Positions 8,498 through 18,972 of a stretch of DNA of 64,000 bases are shown here, one piece after another (position 1 is the first letter of the stretch; each line of letters starts with the position of its first letter). The stretch lies in contig NZ_JAGINQ010000008.1 in NCBI RefSeq assembly GCF_017876165.1, forward strand, positions 186,001 through 250,000, read 5' to 3'. Under the pieces are notes generated by a model. It had not been told where the DNA came from, made no database searches, and worked only from the letters and a program-made list of their open reading frames with translations. Source of the stretch: Azospirillum soli (GTDB taxonomy: Bacteria; Pseudomonadota; Alphaproteobacteria; Azospirillales; Azospirillaceae). Position numbers and translations under genes: made by a program.

Positions 8498-9136
8498 TCA
8501 GTGCTTCTCGGAGGTATGGGCAGCGTGATGGGCGGCGTGGTGCGCGCCGGCCGGGCGGTGGGCGGAATGGGGCAGGGTGATGCCCAGATGCGCTTCCAGC
8601 GCCTCGATCACCTGCTCGACGGTGGCTTCCGGCGGACGCTCGTCGCTGATGACGGTCAGCTCGGCATCGGCGTAGACGGGATAGCGGGCGGTCATCAGCC
8701 GCTGCAAAATCTCCTTCGGGTCGCCGGAATTCAGCAGCGGCCGGTGCGTGCGCCGCGCCGTGCGCGCAAGCAGGATGTCGAGATCGGCGCGCAGCCACAC
8801 CGATAGGCCGTGCTGGCGGATCGTCGCGCGCGTCTCCGGGTCCATGAAGGCCCCGCCGCCGGTCGCCAGGATGTGAACGGGCTGTTCGGTCAGCAGCCGC
8901 GCGATGATCTTGCGCTCGACCGAGCGGAACACCGCCTCGCCGTCGCGGGCGAAGATTTCCGCGATGGTGCAGCCGGCCGCCGCTTCGATCTCCGTATCGG
9001 CGTCGATGAAGGGAAGATGCAGGCGCGCGGCCAGCCGCCGCCCAATGGCGCTCTTGCCGGCCCCCATCAAGCCGACCAGGACGACGGTTTTCGGCAGGGT
9101 TTGCTGAGGTGTCTGTGATGAAGGGCGGGCGGTCAT
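8498..9136 (-). CDS. aroK: Shikimate kinase
   Basis: A 212-residue shikimate kinase that phosphorylates shikimate with ATP. The P-loop GLMGAGKSAIGRRLA is near residues 22-36, DADTEIE near 46-52, and the substrate-binding GGGAFMDPETR near 93-103. The ATG at 9134-9136 was chosen because longer upstream frames only add unconserved arginine-rich sequence. A histidine-rich tail (HAAHHAAHTSEKH) is unusual but clearly in frame. It overlaps the reading frame of aroB by none and leads it by one base. Confidence 0.95.
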   Translation of the reverse strand: MTARPSSQTPQQTLPKTVVLVGLMGAGKSAIGRRLAARLHLPFIDADTEIEAAAGCTIAEIFARDGEAVFRSVERKIIARLLTEQPVHILATGGGAFMDPETRATIRQHGLSVWLRADLDILLARTARRTHRPLLNSGDPKEILQRLMTARYPVYADAELTVISDERPPEATVEQVIEALEAHLGITLPHSAHRPAGAHHAAHHAAHTSEKH

Positions 9137-9375
9137 AGCTCTGCGAAATCCCCTGGTACCGACGTCCGAGTCCAATCTTGTCGCACGACCGCGTGTTGCG
9201 CTGCACCGGGCCGTGTGGCTAAAGTGGTACGCCCTGCGAGCGATGGCCTTCGGGCCGGCGGCGCGGACGAGTGTGCGATGCTTAGCATGAAAGCGCATCC
9301 TTGTCCCAAGCCGCACGGACGCAGACCGTGATACAGCGCCGTCGTTCCTTTCACAGAAACACGTCTTCGAAAGCC

Positions 9376-9516
9376 ATGAGCCGGTTCATCTCCGTTCTTT
9401 TCGTCCTGCTGCTGCTGGTCATCGGTGGCGGCATGGCGTTCCTCGCCTCCTGGGACATGCCGGCCCCGTCGAAGTCGGTCGAAAAGGTCATTCCGGATGA
9501 GCGGTTCCCGCGCTGA
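9376..9516 (+). CDS. Small single-pass membrane protein
   Basis: A 46-residue ORF starting at ATG 9376 with one transmembrane segment (FISVLFVLLLLVIGGGMAFL) and a short exported tail ending in DERFPR. It overlaps the start of the next gene by 20 bases in another frame, which supports translation of both. Similar short ORFs before the xerD-linked gene are likely in relatives, but that is not checked. The function is unknown. Confidence 0.6.
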   Translation: MSRFISVLFVLLLLVIGGGMAFLASWDMPAPSKSVEKVIPDERFPR

Positions 9517-11377
9517 CGCCGGGACATCCGCCGCGCGGATCCGCCGGCTGGCTGCCCGAACCCTCGTGGCGGCCACCGGCGCTTTCGCCGTTTCGACCTT
9601 TTCGCCTGTTTTCGCGCCCGCCTTCGCGCAGGACGCCCGCGTCGGCCCGCCGATCCGGCTTGTGCCCGCTCCGGTCCAGCCCTCCGCGCCCGCGCAGGAG
9701 CTGACCGACCCGCTGGCGGCACCCGCCCCATCCAACCCGATCCTGGTCACGCCACAGGCCAACCCGCCGTCCTTCGACGTGGTTCCGAAGGTGGCGCGCC
9801 CCTCCGGCATCCAGGTCGAAACGCTCGGCCCGCTCGACCCCGACGGCGCCGGCACGCTGGAGGGCGCGCGCGGCCTTGGCGGCAACCCCTGGCAGGGGAT
9901 CGCGCGCGAGGCGGTGCTGCGCCTGATCGCCGACCTGCCCACCGCCACGCCGTCGCCCGCCGCCAAGACCCTGCAACGCCGCCTGCTGCTCAGCAGCGGT
10001 TCGCCCCAAGCCGGTCTTGACGAGCCGGCCCCGCCGCGACGTTTCGGCGCACTGCGCGTCGAGAAGCTGGCCGCCATGGGCGACCCGCGCGGCGCCGCCG
10101 ACCTTGTCGCCCTGCTGTCCGAGTCGCTGACCGACGAGGCCACCGCCCGCGCCCTGACCGACGCGCAACTGCTCGCCGGCCCCATTGACTGCGCCAAGGC
10201 CACCGATGTGGGCAAGGATTTCGGCGGCGCCTACTGGCAGCGCGTCGAGCTGTTCTGCCGCCTGCGTGGTGGGGATCGTGCCGGCGCCGACCTCGCGCTG
10301 GACATGCTGCGCGAACAGCCCGGCGGCGACGACGCCTTCGTCCAGCTTGCCGAGGCTATGGCCGGCGGTCTGTCCCCGCAGCTTCGCGGTCTGAAGGATC
10401 TCAGCCCCATCGCGCTCGCGGCCATGCGCGCCACCCAGACCGGCGCGCCGCCCGACAGTCTGTCCCTGGCCGATCCCGCACGCCTCGCCGCCGTCGCCAC
10501 CAACCCGGCCATCGATCCCGCGACCCGCGTGACCGCCGCCGAGCGCGCCGCCGCCGCCCTGTTCCTCGACGCCCGCCAGTTGGCCGAGGCTTACCGCGCC
10601 ATTCCCAGCAAGGGCGAGGAGGTGGCGCGGCTGAAGGACATGGCCGCCCGTGACCGTTCCGCCCGCACCCGTGCACTGGTCCATCAGGCCTTCACCGGCG
10701 CCATGGACGGCGGCCGGCGCGTGGAGCTTGCCCGGCTGGCCGTGGATCTCGTCGATCCGGCGCTGCTGCCCGGCCCGGTCGGCAACGCCGCCGCCGGCCT
10801 GCTCGACACCGTGTCGCCGACCCCGGACGCCGCGGCTTTGGCTCCCGCCGCCGCGCGCCTGTACTACGCGCTCGGCCGTGCCGACGCTGCCAAGCGCTGG
10901 CACGATCTGGCCCTGCGCACCGCCCGCACCGCCGAGGTCGCCCGCCTCTGGCCGCTCTCCGTCCTCGCCGGCGGTCCGCCGCCGGGCGGCACCGCCCTCG
11001 GCCTCGCCGGCTGGCTGGACGAAGCCCTGCGCGGCGCCGATTCGGCCACCAAGTCCCGTGTCGCCGGCCAGCTCGCCCTGCTTCAGGCGGTCGGAGTCGC
11101 GATCCCCGAGGACGCTTGGCTTCAGGCCACCGACGCCGGCGCGCCGCCCCAGGCCATGGCCCCGAATCCCGCCCTGTGGGAACGCCTGAAGGATGCCGCC
11201 TCCGCCGGCCGCGTCGGCGAAACGGTCCTGACCTCCCTTCTCCTCCTCGGGGAGGGCGGTCCGGCCACCGCGTCCCCCATCGTCACCGCCCGCGTGGTGG
11301 CGAGCCTGCGCGCGGTCGGGTTGGACGCGGAGGCCCGCGCCATCGCGCGCGAAGCCGCAGCGGCACTGGCGGGCTGA
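9497..11377 (+). CDS. Exported alanine-rich hypothetical protein
   Basis: A 626-residue protein with a twin-arginine-containing, hydrophobic N terminus (RIRRLAARTLVAATGAFAVS) and an AFAQ cleavage site near residue 44. The signal is followed by a proline-rich stretch and then a long alanine/leucine-rich helical region with repeat-like spacing, suggestive of TPR or similar solenoid folds. It is probably periplasmic or membrane-associated. I chose ATG 9497; upstream codons overlap the small membrane protein. xerD starts only 5 bases after its stop, so the two are surely cotranscribed. The function is unknown. Confidence 0.8.
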   Translation: MSGSRADAGTSAARIRRLAARTLVAATGAFAVSTFSPVFAPAFAQDARVGPPIRLVPAPVQPSAPAQELTDPLAAPAPSNPILVTPQANPPSFDVVPKVARPSGIQVETLGPLDPDGAGTLEGARGLGGNPWQGIAREAVLRLIADLPTATPSPAAKTLQRRLLLSSGSPQAGLDEPAPPRRFGALRVEKLAAMGDPRGAADLVALLSESLTDEATARALTDAQLLAGPIDCAKATDVGKDFGGAYWQRVELFCRLRGGDRAGADLALDMLREQPGGDDAFVQLAEAMAGGLSPQLRGLKDLSPIALAAMRATQTGAPPDSLSLADPARLAAVATNPAIDPATRVTAAERAAAALFLDARQLAEAYRAIPSKGEEVARLKDMAARDRSARTRALVHQAFTGAMDGGRRVELARLAVDLVDPALLPGPVGNAAAGLLDTVSPTPDAAALAPAAARLYYALGRADAAKRWHDLALRTARTAEVARLWPLSVLAGGPPPGGTALGLAGWLDEALRGADSATKSRVAGQLALLQAVGVAIPEDAWLQATDAGAPPQAMAPNPALWERLKDAASAGRVGETVLTSLLLLGEGGPATASPIVTARVVASLRAVGLDAEARAIAREAAAALAG

Positions 11378-11382
11378 CGCAC

Positions 11383-12384
11383 ATGTCCACGACGACGCAG
11401 CCGAAGCGGCGCGGCCGCCCCTGCAAACCGCGCCCGGTGGGGGTCTCCCCGCATGTGGACGCCTTTCTCGACATGCTGACGGCGGAACGCGGCGCCGCGC
11501 TCAACACCCGCATGGCCTACGAGCGCGACCTCGCCGACCTCGGCGCTTGGCTCGCCCAGCGCGGCCTGCCACTTGAGAAAGCCGGCACCGAGGACCTGCG
11601 CGCCTATCTGGATTTCCAGGGCCGTGGTGACGGAAAGGAACCGCCGGCCCCGCGCACCGTGGCCCGCCGTCTGTCGGCGATGCGCCAGTTCTACCGCTTC
11701 CTTGTCTCGGAAAACCGCCGCGCCGACGACCCGGCCTCCGCCCTCGACAGCCCCAAGCAGGGCCGCCCCCTGCCGAAGATCCTGACCGAGGCCGAGGTGT
11801 CCCACATGATCGCCACCGCCCAGACGCGCGGCGGTCCGGAGGGTCTGCGCCTCGTCGCCCTTCTGGAGGTGCTCTACGCCACCGGCCTGCGCGTCTCCGA
11901 ACTGGTCGGCCTGCCGATGAGCGCCATCCTGCGCGACGGGCGCGGCCTGATCGTGCGTGGCAAGGGCGGCAAGGAACGCATGGTCCCGCTGTCGGAGCCG
12001 GCCAGCGCCGCGCTCGCCGCCTATCTGCCCTGGCGCACCCACTTCATCCTGTCGGGGCGCGACGACGGGCCGGTGCGCTTCATGTTCCCCTCGCGCAGCT
12101 CGGCCAACGGCCATCTGACCCGCCAGCGCTTCGCCCAGCTGCTCAAGGAACTGGCCATCGAGTCGGGCATCGACCCGGAAAAGGTCAGCCCCCACGTGCT
12201 GCGCCACGCCTTCGCCACGCACCTGCTGGACCGTGGGGCCGACCTGCGCTCGGTTCAGAAGATGCTGGGCCACGCCGACATCGCAACGACGCAGATCTAC
12301 ACCCACGTCGTGTCCGAGCGGTTGAAGAAGGTCGTGCACGAGCATCACCCGCTGGCCCGCCGCAAACCCGCGCGCTCGCAATAG
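11383..12384 (+). CDS. xerD: Tyrosine recombinase XerD
   Basis: A 333-residue site-specific tyrosine recombinase that acts with XerC at dif to resolve chromosome dimers. The catalytic set is complete: R170 (ATGLRVSEL), K194 (GKGGKER), H271-x-x-R274 (HVLRHAF), H297 (LGHADIATT) and nucleophile Y306. The N-terminal SAM-like core-binding domain covers about residues 22-115. The first 20 residues are a basic extension. It lies 5 bases after the exported hypothetical gene. It is called XerD rather than XerC on sequence feel and context; XerC remains a small possibility. Confidence 0.9.
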   Translation: MSTTTQPKRRGRPCKPRPVGVSPHVDAFLDMLTAERGAALNTRMAYERDLADLGAWLAQRGLPLEKAGTEDLRAYLDFQGRGDGKEPPAPRTVARRLSAMRQFYRFLVSENRRADDPASALDSPKQGRPLPKILTEAEVSHMIATAQTRGGPEGLRLVALLEVLYATGLRVSELVGLPMSAILRDGRGLIVRGKGGKERMVPLSEPASAALAAYLPWRTHFILSGRDDGPVRFMFPSRSSANGHLTRQRFAQLLKELAIESGIDPEKVSPHVLRHAFATHLLDRGADLRSVQKMLGHADIATTQIYTHVVSERLKKVVHEHHPLARRKPARSQ

Positions 12385-12441
12385 TCTGTCCAGCGGACGG
12401 CCTGCGGCGAAGGATCCGGGCAGCCGCCGCCCGATGCGGCT

Positions 12442-12469
12442 TTGGCGACTTCCCCGCCTGTGCTATAGC
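12442..12469 (+). promoter_or_regulatory. Possible sigma-70 promoter of malate synthase
   Basis: TTGGCG (12442-12447) and TATAGC (12464-12469) are spaced by 16 bases. If used, transcription would start before the five-hairpin element copy B, placing that element in the leader of the malate synthase mRNA. Confidence 0.4.
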
Positions 12470-12481
12470 CTTGCACCAATT

Positions 12482-12596
12482 AGAGCGGATTTCGATCCGC
12501 TCTGGACCGCGACGGCGGTCCCGGACGCCCATGCGTCCGGAGCCTGGCCGGCGAATGAGGCCATATAAACCGAAAGCGAATGCCAATTCGCTTTCG
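12482..12596 (+). repeat. Five-hairpin intergenic element, copy B
   Basis: A 115-nt element related to copy A (5882-5996, inverted). Consecutive stems are 12482-12490/12495-12503 (TTCG loop), 12504-12510/12515-12521, 12522-12528/12533-12539, 12545-12549/12559-12563 and 12571-12581/12586-12596. The first, second, third and fifth stems have 4-base loops and perfect pairing. It sits 39 bases before the malate synthase start codon. Confidence 0.8.
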
Positions 12597-12635
12597 AGTT
12601 GCGCGGACCAAGCGCGCACAGACAGGGGGAACCAC

Positions 12636-14240
<1,605 letters not shown>

Positions 14241-14256
14241 CTTCCCGTCCCAATCG

Positions 14257-14282
14257 CCCCCTCTCCCCTTTGGGGAGGGGGG
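14257..14282. terminator. Terminator-like GC hairpin between convergent genes
   Basis: CCCCTCTCCCC pairs with GGGGAGGGG around a short T-rich loop. There is no T-run, so termination strength is uncertain. It lies between the convergent malate synthase and REC-PP2C genes. Confidence 0.45.
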
Positions 14283-14288
14283 ACGAAG

Positions 14289-15464
14289 TCACGCCTTCCG
14301 CGTCAGCACCAGCGCCGTCAGGTCATCGTCGATCGGTCCGGTCGCGTAGAGCGCGCGCAGCACGCCGTCCAGGAACACCGCCGCGTCCGGCTCGGCCATG
14401 CGCTGGGTGACCAGTTCGGCCAGCCCGCCCTCGTCCAGCACGTCGTCCCCGACCGGGATTTCGATGGCGGCGTCCGAATAGAAGAACAGGCGCCCGCCCG
14501 GCGGCAGCGGCAGTTCGCGCGCCTCATAGTCCGCCGAGGCGAGGAGGCCCAGCGGCAGGCCGGCGCTCTCGCCCAGCACCGGGGCGGCGTCGCCCGGCGC
14601 CCAGACCATCGGCTTGGTGGAACCGGCCGAGGCGTAGACGAAGCGGTTCGTCTCCAGATCGAACACGCCGGCCAGCATGGTGGCGAACTGCCCGTTGGGC
14701 AGCAGGGCGTACAGCCGCTTGTTGACAGTCGCCAGGAAGGTCGCCGGGTCGAAGTCGGAAAAATCCATCTGCTGGCAAATGGCGTGCAAGCGGAAGGTGT
14801 TCAGAGCCGCGCCCACGCCATGGCCGGAGAAATCCACCAGATAGACCACCAGCCGGCCCCGGCCGTCACGCCGCAGATCCCAGAAATCGCCGCCCAGCTC
14901 CGACGACGGCGCGAAGTGGGCGTGAATCGCCAGCCCCAGCGCCGCCTCCACCTCCGCCAGACGCTCAGGCGTCGGCATCAGCCGTTCCTGCATCTTGCGG
15001 GCGAGCGCCAGTTCGCTCTCCGTGCGCTCGTGGAACAGGCGCAGGTCGTGGACCAGGGCGCGGTTCTGCAAATGGATGCGCACGCGCGCCAGCAGCTCCA
15101 CCGCGTTGATCGGCTTGGTCACATAGTCGGTGGCGCCCGCCGCGAAAGCCTTGGCGCGGTCCTCGGCCCGGTTCAGGCTCGACTGCACCAGCACCGGCAG
15201 ATCCTTCCACACCGGATCGGCGCGCAGGCGCTTGCACATCTCGAACCCGTCGAGGTTCGGCATCATCAGGTCCAGCAGGATCAGGTCCGGCCGGAAACTG
15301 TTCATGCGGGACAGCGCGTCGATGCCGTCCTCGGCCATCGCCACATGGTGAACACCGCCGCGTTCCAGCAGGGCCAGCAGCAGGTGGCGGTTGACGCGGT
15401 TGTCGTCCACCACCATCACCCGCGCGTTCTCCAGGCCGGGCAGGCCCCCCTGCGCTTCGGTCAT
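14289..15464 (-). CDS. Response regulator fused to SpoIIE/RsbU-type PP2C phosphatase
   Basis: A 391-residue two-domain protein. A receiver domain (about residues 13-130) has VVDDNR, phosphoacceptor LILLDLMMPNLDGFE and the KPINAVELL lysine. A linker coiled coil leads to a SpoIIE-type PPM phosphatase (about residues 180-390) with metal-binding ELGGDFWD, DFSGHGVGAALN and a final DDDLTALVL. Phosphorylation should control dephosphorylation of a STAS anti-anti-sigma protein, most simply the STAS protein encoded at 17447-17752. Its start overlaps the stop of the next gene by 4 bases, indicating one operon. Confidence 0.92.
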   Translation of the reverse strand: MTEAQGGLPGLENARVMVVDDNRVNRHLLLALLERGGVHHVAMAEDGIDALSRMNSFRPDLILLDLMMPNLDGFEMCKRLRADPVWKDLPVLVQSSLNRAEDRAKAFAAGATDYVTKPINAVELLARVRIHLQNRALVHDLRLFHERTESELALARKMQERLMPTPERLAEVEAALGLAIHAHFAPSSELGGDFWDLRRDGRGRLVVYLVDFSGHGVGAALNTFRLHAICQQMDFSDFDPATFLATVNKRLYALLPNGQFATMLAGVFDLETNRFVYASAGSTKPMVWAPGDAAPVLGESAGLPLGLLASADYEARELPLPPGGRLFFYSDAAIEIPVGDDVLDEGGLAELVTQRMAEPDAAVFLDGVLRALYATGPIDDDLTALVLTRKA

Positions 15465-16699
15465 GCGGTTCTCCCGCGCTCAATCCAAACAAGCGTGTGG
15501 TCGTCGCCCGGCGTGTCGCCCAGCGCCGCCGTCAGCGCGCCGGTCACCGCCGCGAAGGCGTCCCCGCCAGCCCCGCCCACAGCCTTGGCGACCACGCATC
15601 CCAGCCCGTTGCCCTCGCAACCGTTCCCCGCCGCGTCCAGCGCGTCCAGCGCGTCCAGCACGGCGTTGGAATAGAGCGCCAGCACCGACCCGGCGGGGAA
15701 GGGCAGGGTGCGCTCCTCGTAGCGGTGGCTGGCTTCGATGCCCACCGGCAGGCCGGTGGCGTCGCCGAATTGCAGTGGCGCCCCGCCGGGCGGGATCAGC
15801 AGCGGGTTGGTGGCCGCCGCCGCCGCGTAGGTGAAGCGCTCCGCAGCGCCGTCGACCACGCCGTAGATGAAGGTCGCGTGCTGCCCCAGTTCCAGCAGGC
15901 CGACCGCGCGGTCGTTCAGCTCCGCCAGGAAGGCGGCGGGCCGATCGCCCAGTGTCGGCGCCAGCTCGTGGATCAGCGTGTGCATGCGGAACGCGTTCAG
16001 CGCTGCCGACACGCCGCGTCCGGCCATGTCCAGCAGGAACACGCCGAACCGCCCCTCGCTCAGCGGCAGCACGCCCCAGATGTCGCCGCCCATGTCGGAG
16101 GACAGGATGGTGTGCGAGCGCAGCTCCACGCCCGCGCTTTCCTTCAGCGAGGCGCGCAGCGCCGCCGAGGGCAGCAGGTGGTCGTACATGGACCGCGCCA
16201 TGGCCAGCTCACCCTCCACCCGCGCGCGGTAGGTCTGGAGGTCGCGGATCAGCACGCGGTTTTCCAGATGGATGCGCACGCGGGCCAGCAGCTCGGTCCG
16301 GTCCAGCGGCTTGGAGATCAGGTCGGTGGTGCCGGCGGCGAAGGCCTTGTTGCGGTCGTCGCTGGACGACAGGGCGGTCTGCACCAGCACCGGCAGGTCG
16401 GCGTAGGCGTGGTCGGCGCGCAGCCGCCGGCACACCTCGAACCCGTCCATGCCCGGCATCATGATGTCCAGGATCAGCAGGTCGGGGGTGCGCGCCTCGA
16501 TGTGGGCCAGCGCCTCGAAGCCGTCCTTGGCGTAGGCGACGTTGTGGAACCCCGCCTCGTTCAGCAGGGCGCCGATCAGGGTGCGGTTGAAGTCGGTGTC
16601 GTCCACCACCAGGATGTGGCAGTCGGTAATGGCCGGCCGCTGGTCGCCCGTTCCGGGTTCGCCGGCCGCCGTCCCAGCCCCCGTCATCGCTGCCGTCAC
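15461..16699 (-). CDS. Response regulator fused to PP2C-like domain (second copy)
   Basis: A 412-residue paralogue of the preceding protein with the same order: receiver domain (about residues 26-145; VVDDTDFNRT, LLILDIMMPGMDGFE) then a SpoIIE-like domain. In the phosphatase part, DMGGDIWG replaces the usual G-G-D-x-W/Y-D, so one metal-binding aspartate is a glycine. DMAGRGVSAALN and GDDHTLVW remain. Activity may be weak or lost. The gene overlaps both neighbours by 4 bases (ATGA). It may serve as a competitor, scaffold or alternative input to the same partner switch. Confidence 0.9.
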   Translation of the reverse strand: MTAAMTGAGTAAGEPGTGDQRPAITDCHILVVDDTDFNRTLIGALLNEAGFHNVAYAKDGFEALAHIEARTPDLLILDIMMPGMDGFEVCRRLRADHAYADLPVLVQTALSSSDDRNKAFAAGTTDLISKPLDRTELLARVRIHLENRVLIRDLQTYRARVEGELAMARSMYDHLLPSAALRASLKESAGVELRSHTILSSDMGGDIWGVLPLSEGRFGVFLLDMAGRGVSAALNAFRMHTLIHELAPTLGDRPAAFLAELNDRAVGLLELGQHATFIYGVVDGAAERFTYAAAAATNPLLIPPGGAPLQFGDATGLPVGIEASHRYEERTLPFPAGSVLALYSNAVLDALDALDAAGNGCEGNGLGCVVAKAVGGAGGDAFAAVTGALTAALGDTPGDDHTLVWIERGRTA

Positions 16700-17442
16700 A
16701 GCGGGAACCTCATGCGGATGCGCCGACCGCCGTCCAGCAGCTGCAGCTCCTCGGCGATCGCGGCGATCAGATCCAGGCCGCGCCCGGACGCGCCGTATTC
16801 GATGTGCTCCGGCCGGGCGAAGCCGGTGCCCTCGTCGGCGACCTCGACCACCACGGCGTCGTCCTCCATCCAGACGCTGACCTCGACGCGGCGGTTGGCG
16901 AAGGACGGGTCGGCCATCCGCTCGGCCAGATCGTGGGAGAAGCGCTCCAGCGCCGCCACGCTCAGCCCCTTCATGCCCTCAACCTGAAGGTTGCCGTGCA
17001 CCACCGCGTTGCTGATGGCCTCGTGCAGGGCCAGCTCCATGTCGTCGCGCTGGGCGTCGGGCATTGGATGCCGCTCGGCGATGCCGCCGATGATGCGCCC
17101 GGCAAGATGCAGGTGGTTGGCGGTTCCCGTGGTCACGCAGGCGAACAGGTCGGCGTGGCGCGCCCGCTCCACCGCCTTGGTCAGCTCCACGTCGGTCAGG
17201 GCCGCGACCTCGATCCAGGCGGCGAAGGGCCGCGCCCAGATCTCGGCGGCGTCGGCCGCCTCCGGGCCGCCCAGCAGCGCCAGAACGGGGCAACGCCCGT
17301 CATGACCGGTTTTGGGGCCGGTTTTGGGGGCGGCCTCGGCCTGCCACGCCGGCAGGCGCAGCGCCGCCGACAGCCGGTCCAGCCGGTCGGCCGGCAGGTC
17401 CAGGCCGTGAATGGCGCAAACGTGGGGACGGGCGACCGTCAA
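16696..17442 (-). CDS. GHKL ATP-binding anti-sigma-like kinase
   Basis: A 248-residue protein with a C-terminal HATPase_c domain of the RsbW/SpoIIAB type (about residues 120-248): N-box LALHEAISNAVVHGNL and G1 box VEVADEGTGFARPEH, then GRGLDLI. The N-terminal 110 residues are a separate domain without a recognised name. Such kinases phosphorylate a STAS partner and sequester a target, often a sigma factor. The stop overlaps the upstream phosphatase start. It begins 4 bases after the STAS gene stop, so the four genes form one operon. Confidence 0.88.
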   Translation of the reverse strand: MTVARPHVCAIHGLDLPADRLDRLSAALRLPAWQAEAAPKTGPKTGHDGRCPVLALLGGPEAADAAEIWARPFAAWIEVAALTDVELTKAVERARHADLFACVTTGTANHLHLAGRIIGGIAERHPMPDAQRDDMELALHEAISNAVVHGNLQVEGMKGLSVAALERFSHDLAERMADPSFANRRVEVSVWMEDDAVVVEVADEGTGFARPEHIEYGASGRGLDLIAAIAEELQLLDGGRRIRMRFPL

Positions 17443-17446
17443 CGGA

Positions 17447-17752
17447 TCAGTCCTCGATCGTGACGATCTTGTTCAGCTGGGCCACGGTCAGCACGCGCTT
17501 GACCTGGCCGGTCGCCGCGCGCAGCACCAGAAGCTTGTCGGCGTTGGCCATCTCTTCCCGCGCGATCAGCAGCATGCCGATGCCCGCCGAATCGACGAAC
17601 TCCAGCGCGGAAAGGTCGAGGATCTGGCGCTTCGCCTTGTTCTGCAGCATCTCGCGAATCAGCGCCCGCAGCTTGGCGTGATCGTTGAAGGTCAGCCGGC
17701 CGCGCAGCCGAACCACGGCCTCTTGCTCTTTGATATCAATTCCGTAGTCCAT
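17447..17752 (-). CDS. STAS-domain anti-anti-sigma factor
   Basis: A 101-residue STAS protein of the SpoIIAA/RsbV type. The switch segment LEFVDSAGIGMLLIA (about residues 54-68) holds the serine expected to be phosphorylated by the adjacent GHKL protein and dephosphorylated by the PP2C proteins. It is the first gene of the leftward partner-switching operon. An 87-base gap separates it from the chemotaxis operon upstream. What the switch controls is not visible. Confidence 0.92.
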   Translation of the reverse strand: MDYGIDIKEQEAVVRLRGRLTFNDHAKLRALIREMLQNKAKRQILDLSALEFVDSAGIGMLLIAREEMANADKLLVLRAATGQVKRVLTVAQLNKIVTIED

Positions 17753-17839
17753 GGTCCGCTGTCCCCGATGGGTCGTTGGGCACGGCCGCCCTGTCGTTCG
17801 GGCCGCGCCGGGAAGGCTGTATCAAAAGAGTCCGCAGTC

Positions 17840-18961
17840 TCAAAAGAGTTCGATGTCGCCGCCGGAACTGTCGTCGTGGCCGGCATCCACGTCAAGCGCG
17901 CCGTGCTCGTCCAGCGCGGTGCCCTCCAGCAAAAGTTTGCGCACGAAGCGCTGGCGCATCTCGCTCAGCTTGAAACGGCCCAGCAATTCGTCCAGCCATT
18001 CCTGCGGAACCTGCGCGCCCATGGACGCTGGCAATTCGACGCGGGTGCGGTTTTCCAGCTCGTCCAGGCCGGCGACCATAATGGCGAGGCTGTCGTTGAT
18101 CGCCTCCAGCCGCTGCTTGGTCAGGTCCTGGAACTGCATGCCCGTGACCATGTGGCCGATGGTCGCGGACATCTCCGACGATACGTTCGCCGCCGTTTCC
18201 AGCACATGCTGGAAATGGTTGGTCTGGTCGACCAAGCTTTCCATGGTCTTGTCCACCCGCTCCTTGGCGAGCATCTGGGGCGACATGTCGGTGTCGGCGA
18301 TCTGGCGCAGGATCTCGTGCCCGTTGCGCACGCCCTTCACCACCGCCGTGACCTTGGAGCGCATGCGCTCGGCCAGCTCGCTGGTGGAGCGGGACAGGTG
18401 CCGCACCTCCTGCGCCACGACGGCGAAGGTCTTTCCGGCCTCGCCGGCGCGGCTTGCCTCAATGGTGGCGTTCAGGGCCAGGAAGTTGGTCTGCCGGTTG
18501 ATGCCGTCGATGTCGGCGATGGACTTCTCCAGCTCCGACACGTCCTTCTGCACATCGTCCAGCAGATAGACCATGCTCATGGCGTGGCGCGACAGGGTCA
18601 CGATGTTCGCGATCATGTCGGCGATCATGTCCTGCATGGTCGTGACCAGCTGGTCCATGGGCACGCGCTCGCCGTCGATCTCGACCGAACCGGCGACCAT
18701 GACGATCTGCTCGACCCGCTGCGACTGCTCGATCGCCTTCTCGGCCAGCTCGCGGAAGCGCGCCGACAGGTCGAGCGTCGCGTCCTCCACGGTGCCGGAG
18801 GTGCGCGTCAGCTCGTGCTGGATGGCGTCCAGCGTGCGGCGCTGCAGATCGGCGTAGCCGAGCCAGGTGGACAGCAGCTCACCGGTGACGGGGACCTTGC
18901 CTCCCGCTCCCGACGATTCCGGTCCGGCTTCCAGAATGGGCGCGCGACCGTCGAAAGACAT
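17840..18961 (-). CDS. Soluble chemoreceptor-like protein with CheZ-type motif
   Basis: A 373-residue cytoplasmic protein without transmembrane segments. A receptor-type signalling hairpin is clear at about residues 150-190 ([32 protein letters not shown]). Further on, FQDLTKQ at residues 277-283 reproduces the D-x-x-x-Q catalytic spacing of the CheY-P phosphatase CheZ (D279, Q283). The C terminus is acidic and ends in GGDIELF, a possible CheY-docking tail like that of CheZ. It is the last gene of the chemotaxis operon, 11 bases after cheB. Phosphatase activity is inference. Confidence 0.8.
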   Translation of the reverse strand: MSFDGRAPILEAGPESSGAGGKVPVTGELLSTWLGYADLQRRTLDAIQHELTRTSGTVEDATLDLSARFRELAEKAIEQSQRVEQIVMVAGSVEIDGERVPMDQLVTTMQDMIADMIANIVTLSRHAMSMVYLLDDVQKDVSELEKSIADIDGINRQTNFLALNATIEASRAGEAGKTFAVVAQEVRHLSRSTSELAERMRSKVTAVVKGVRNGHEILRQIADTDMSPQMLAKERVDKTMESLVDQTNHFQHVLETAANVSSEMSATIGHMVTGMQFQDLTKQRLEAINDSLAIMVAGLDELENRTRVELPASMGAQVPQEWLDELLGRFKLSEMRQRFVRKLLLEGTALDEHGALDVDAGHDDSSGGDIELF

Positions 18962-18972
18962 AGCGGTGCTCC

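Noticed and set aside
11383..12384. Phage-type integrase rather than XerD
   Set aside because: Length, catalytic set and housekeeping neighbours fit Xer recombinases, and no tRNA attachment site or phage genes are nearby.
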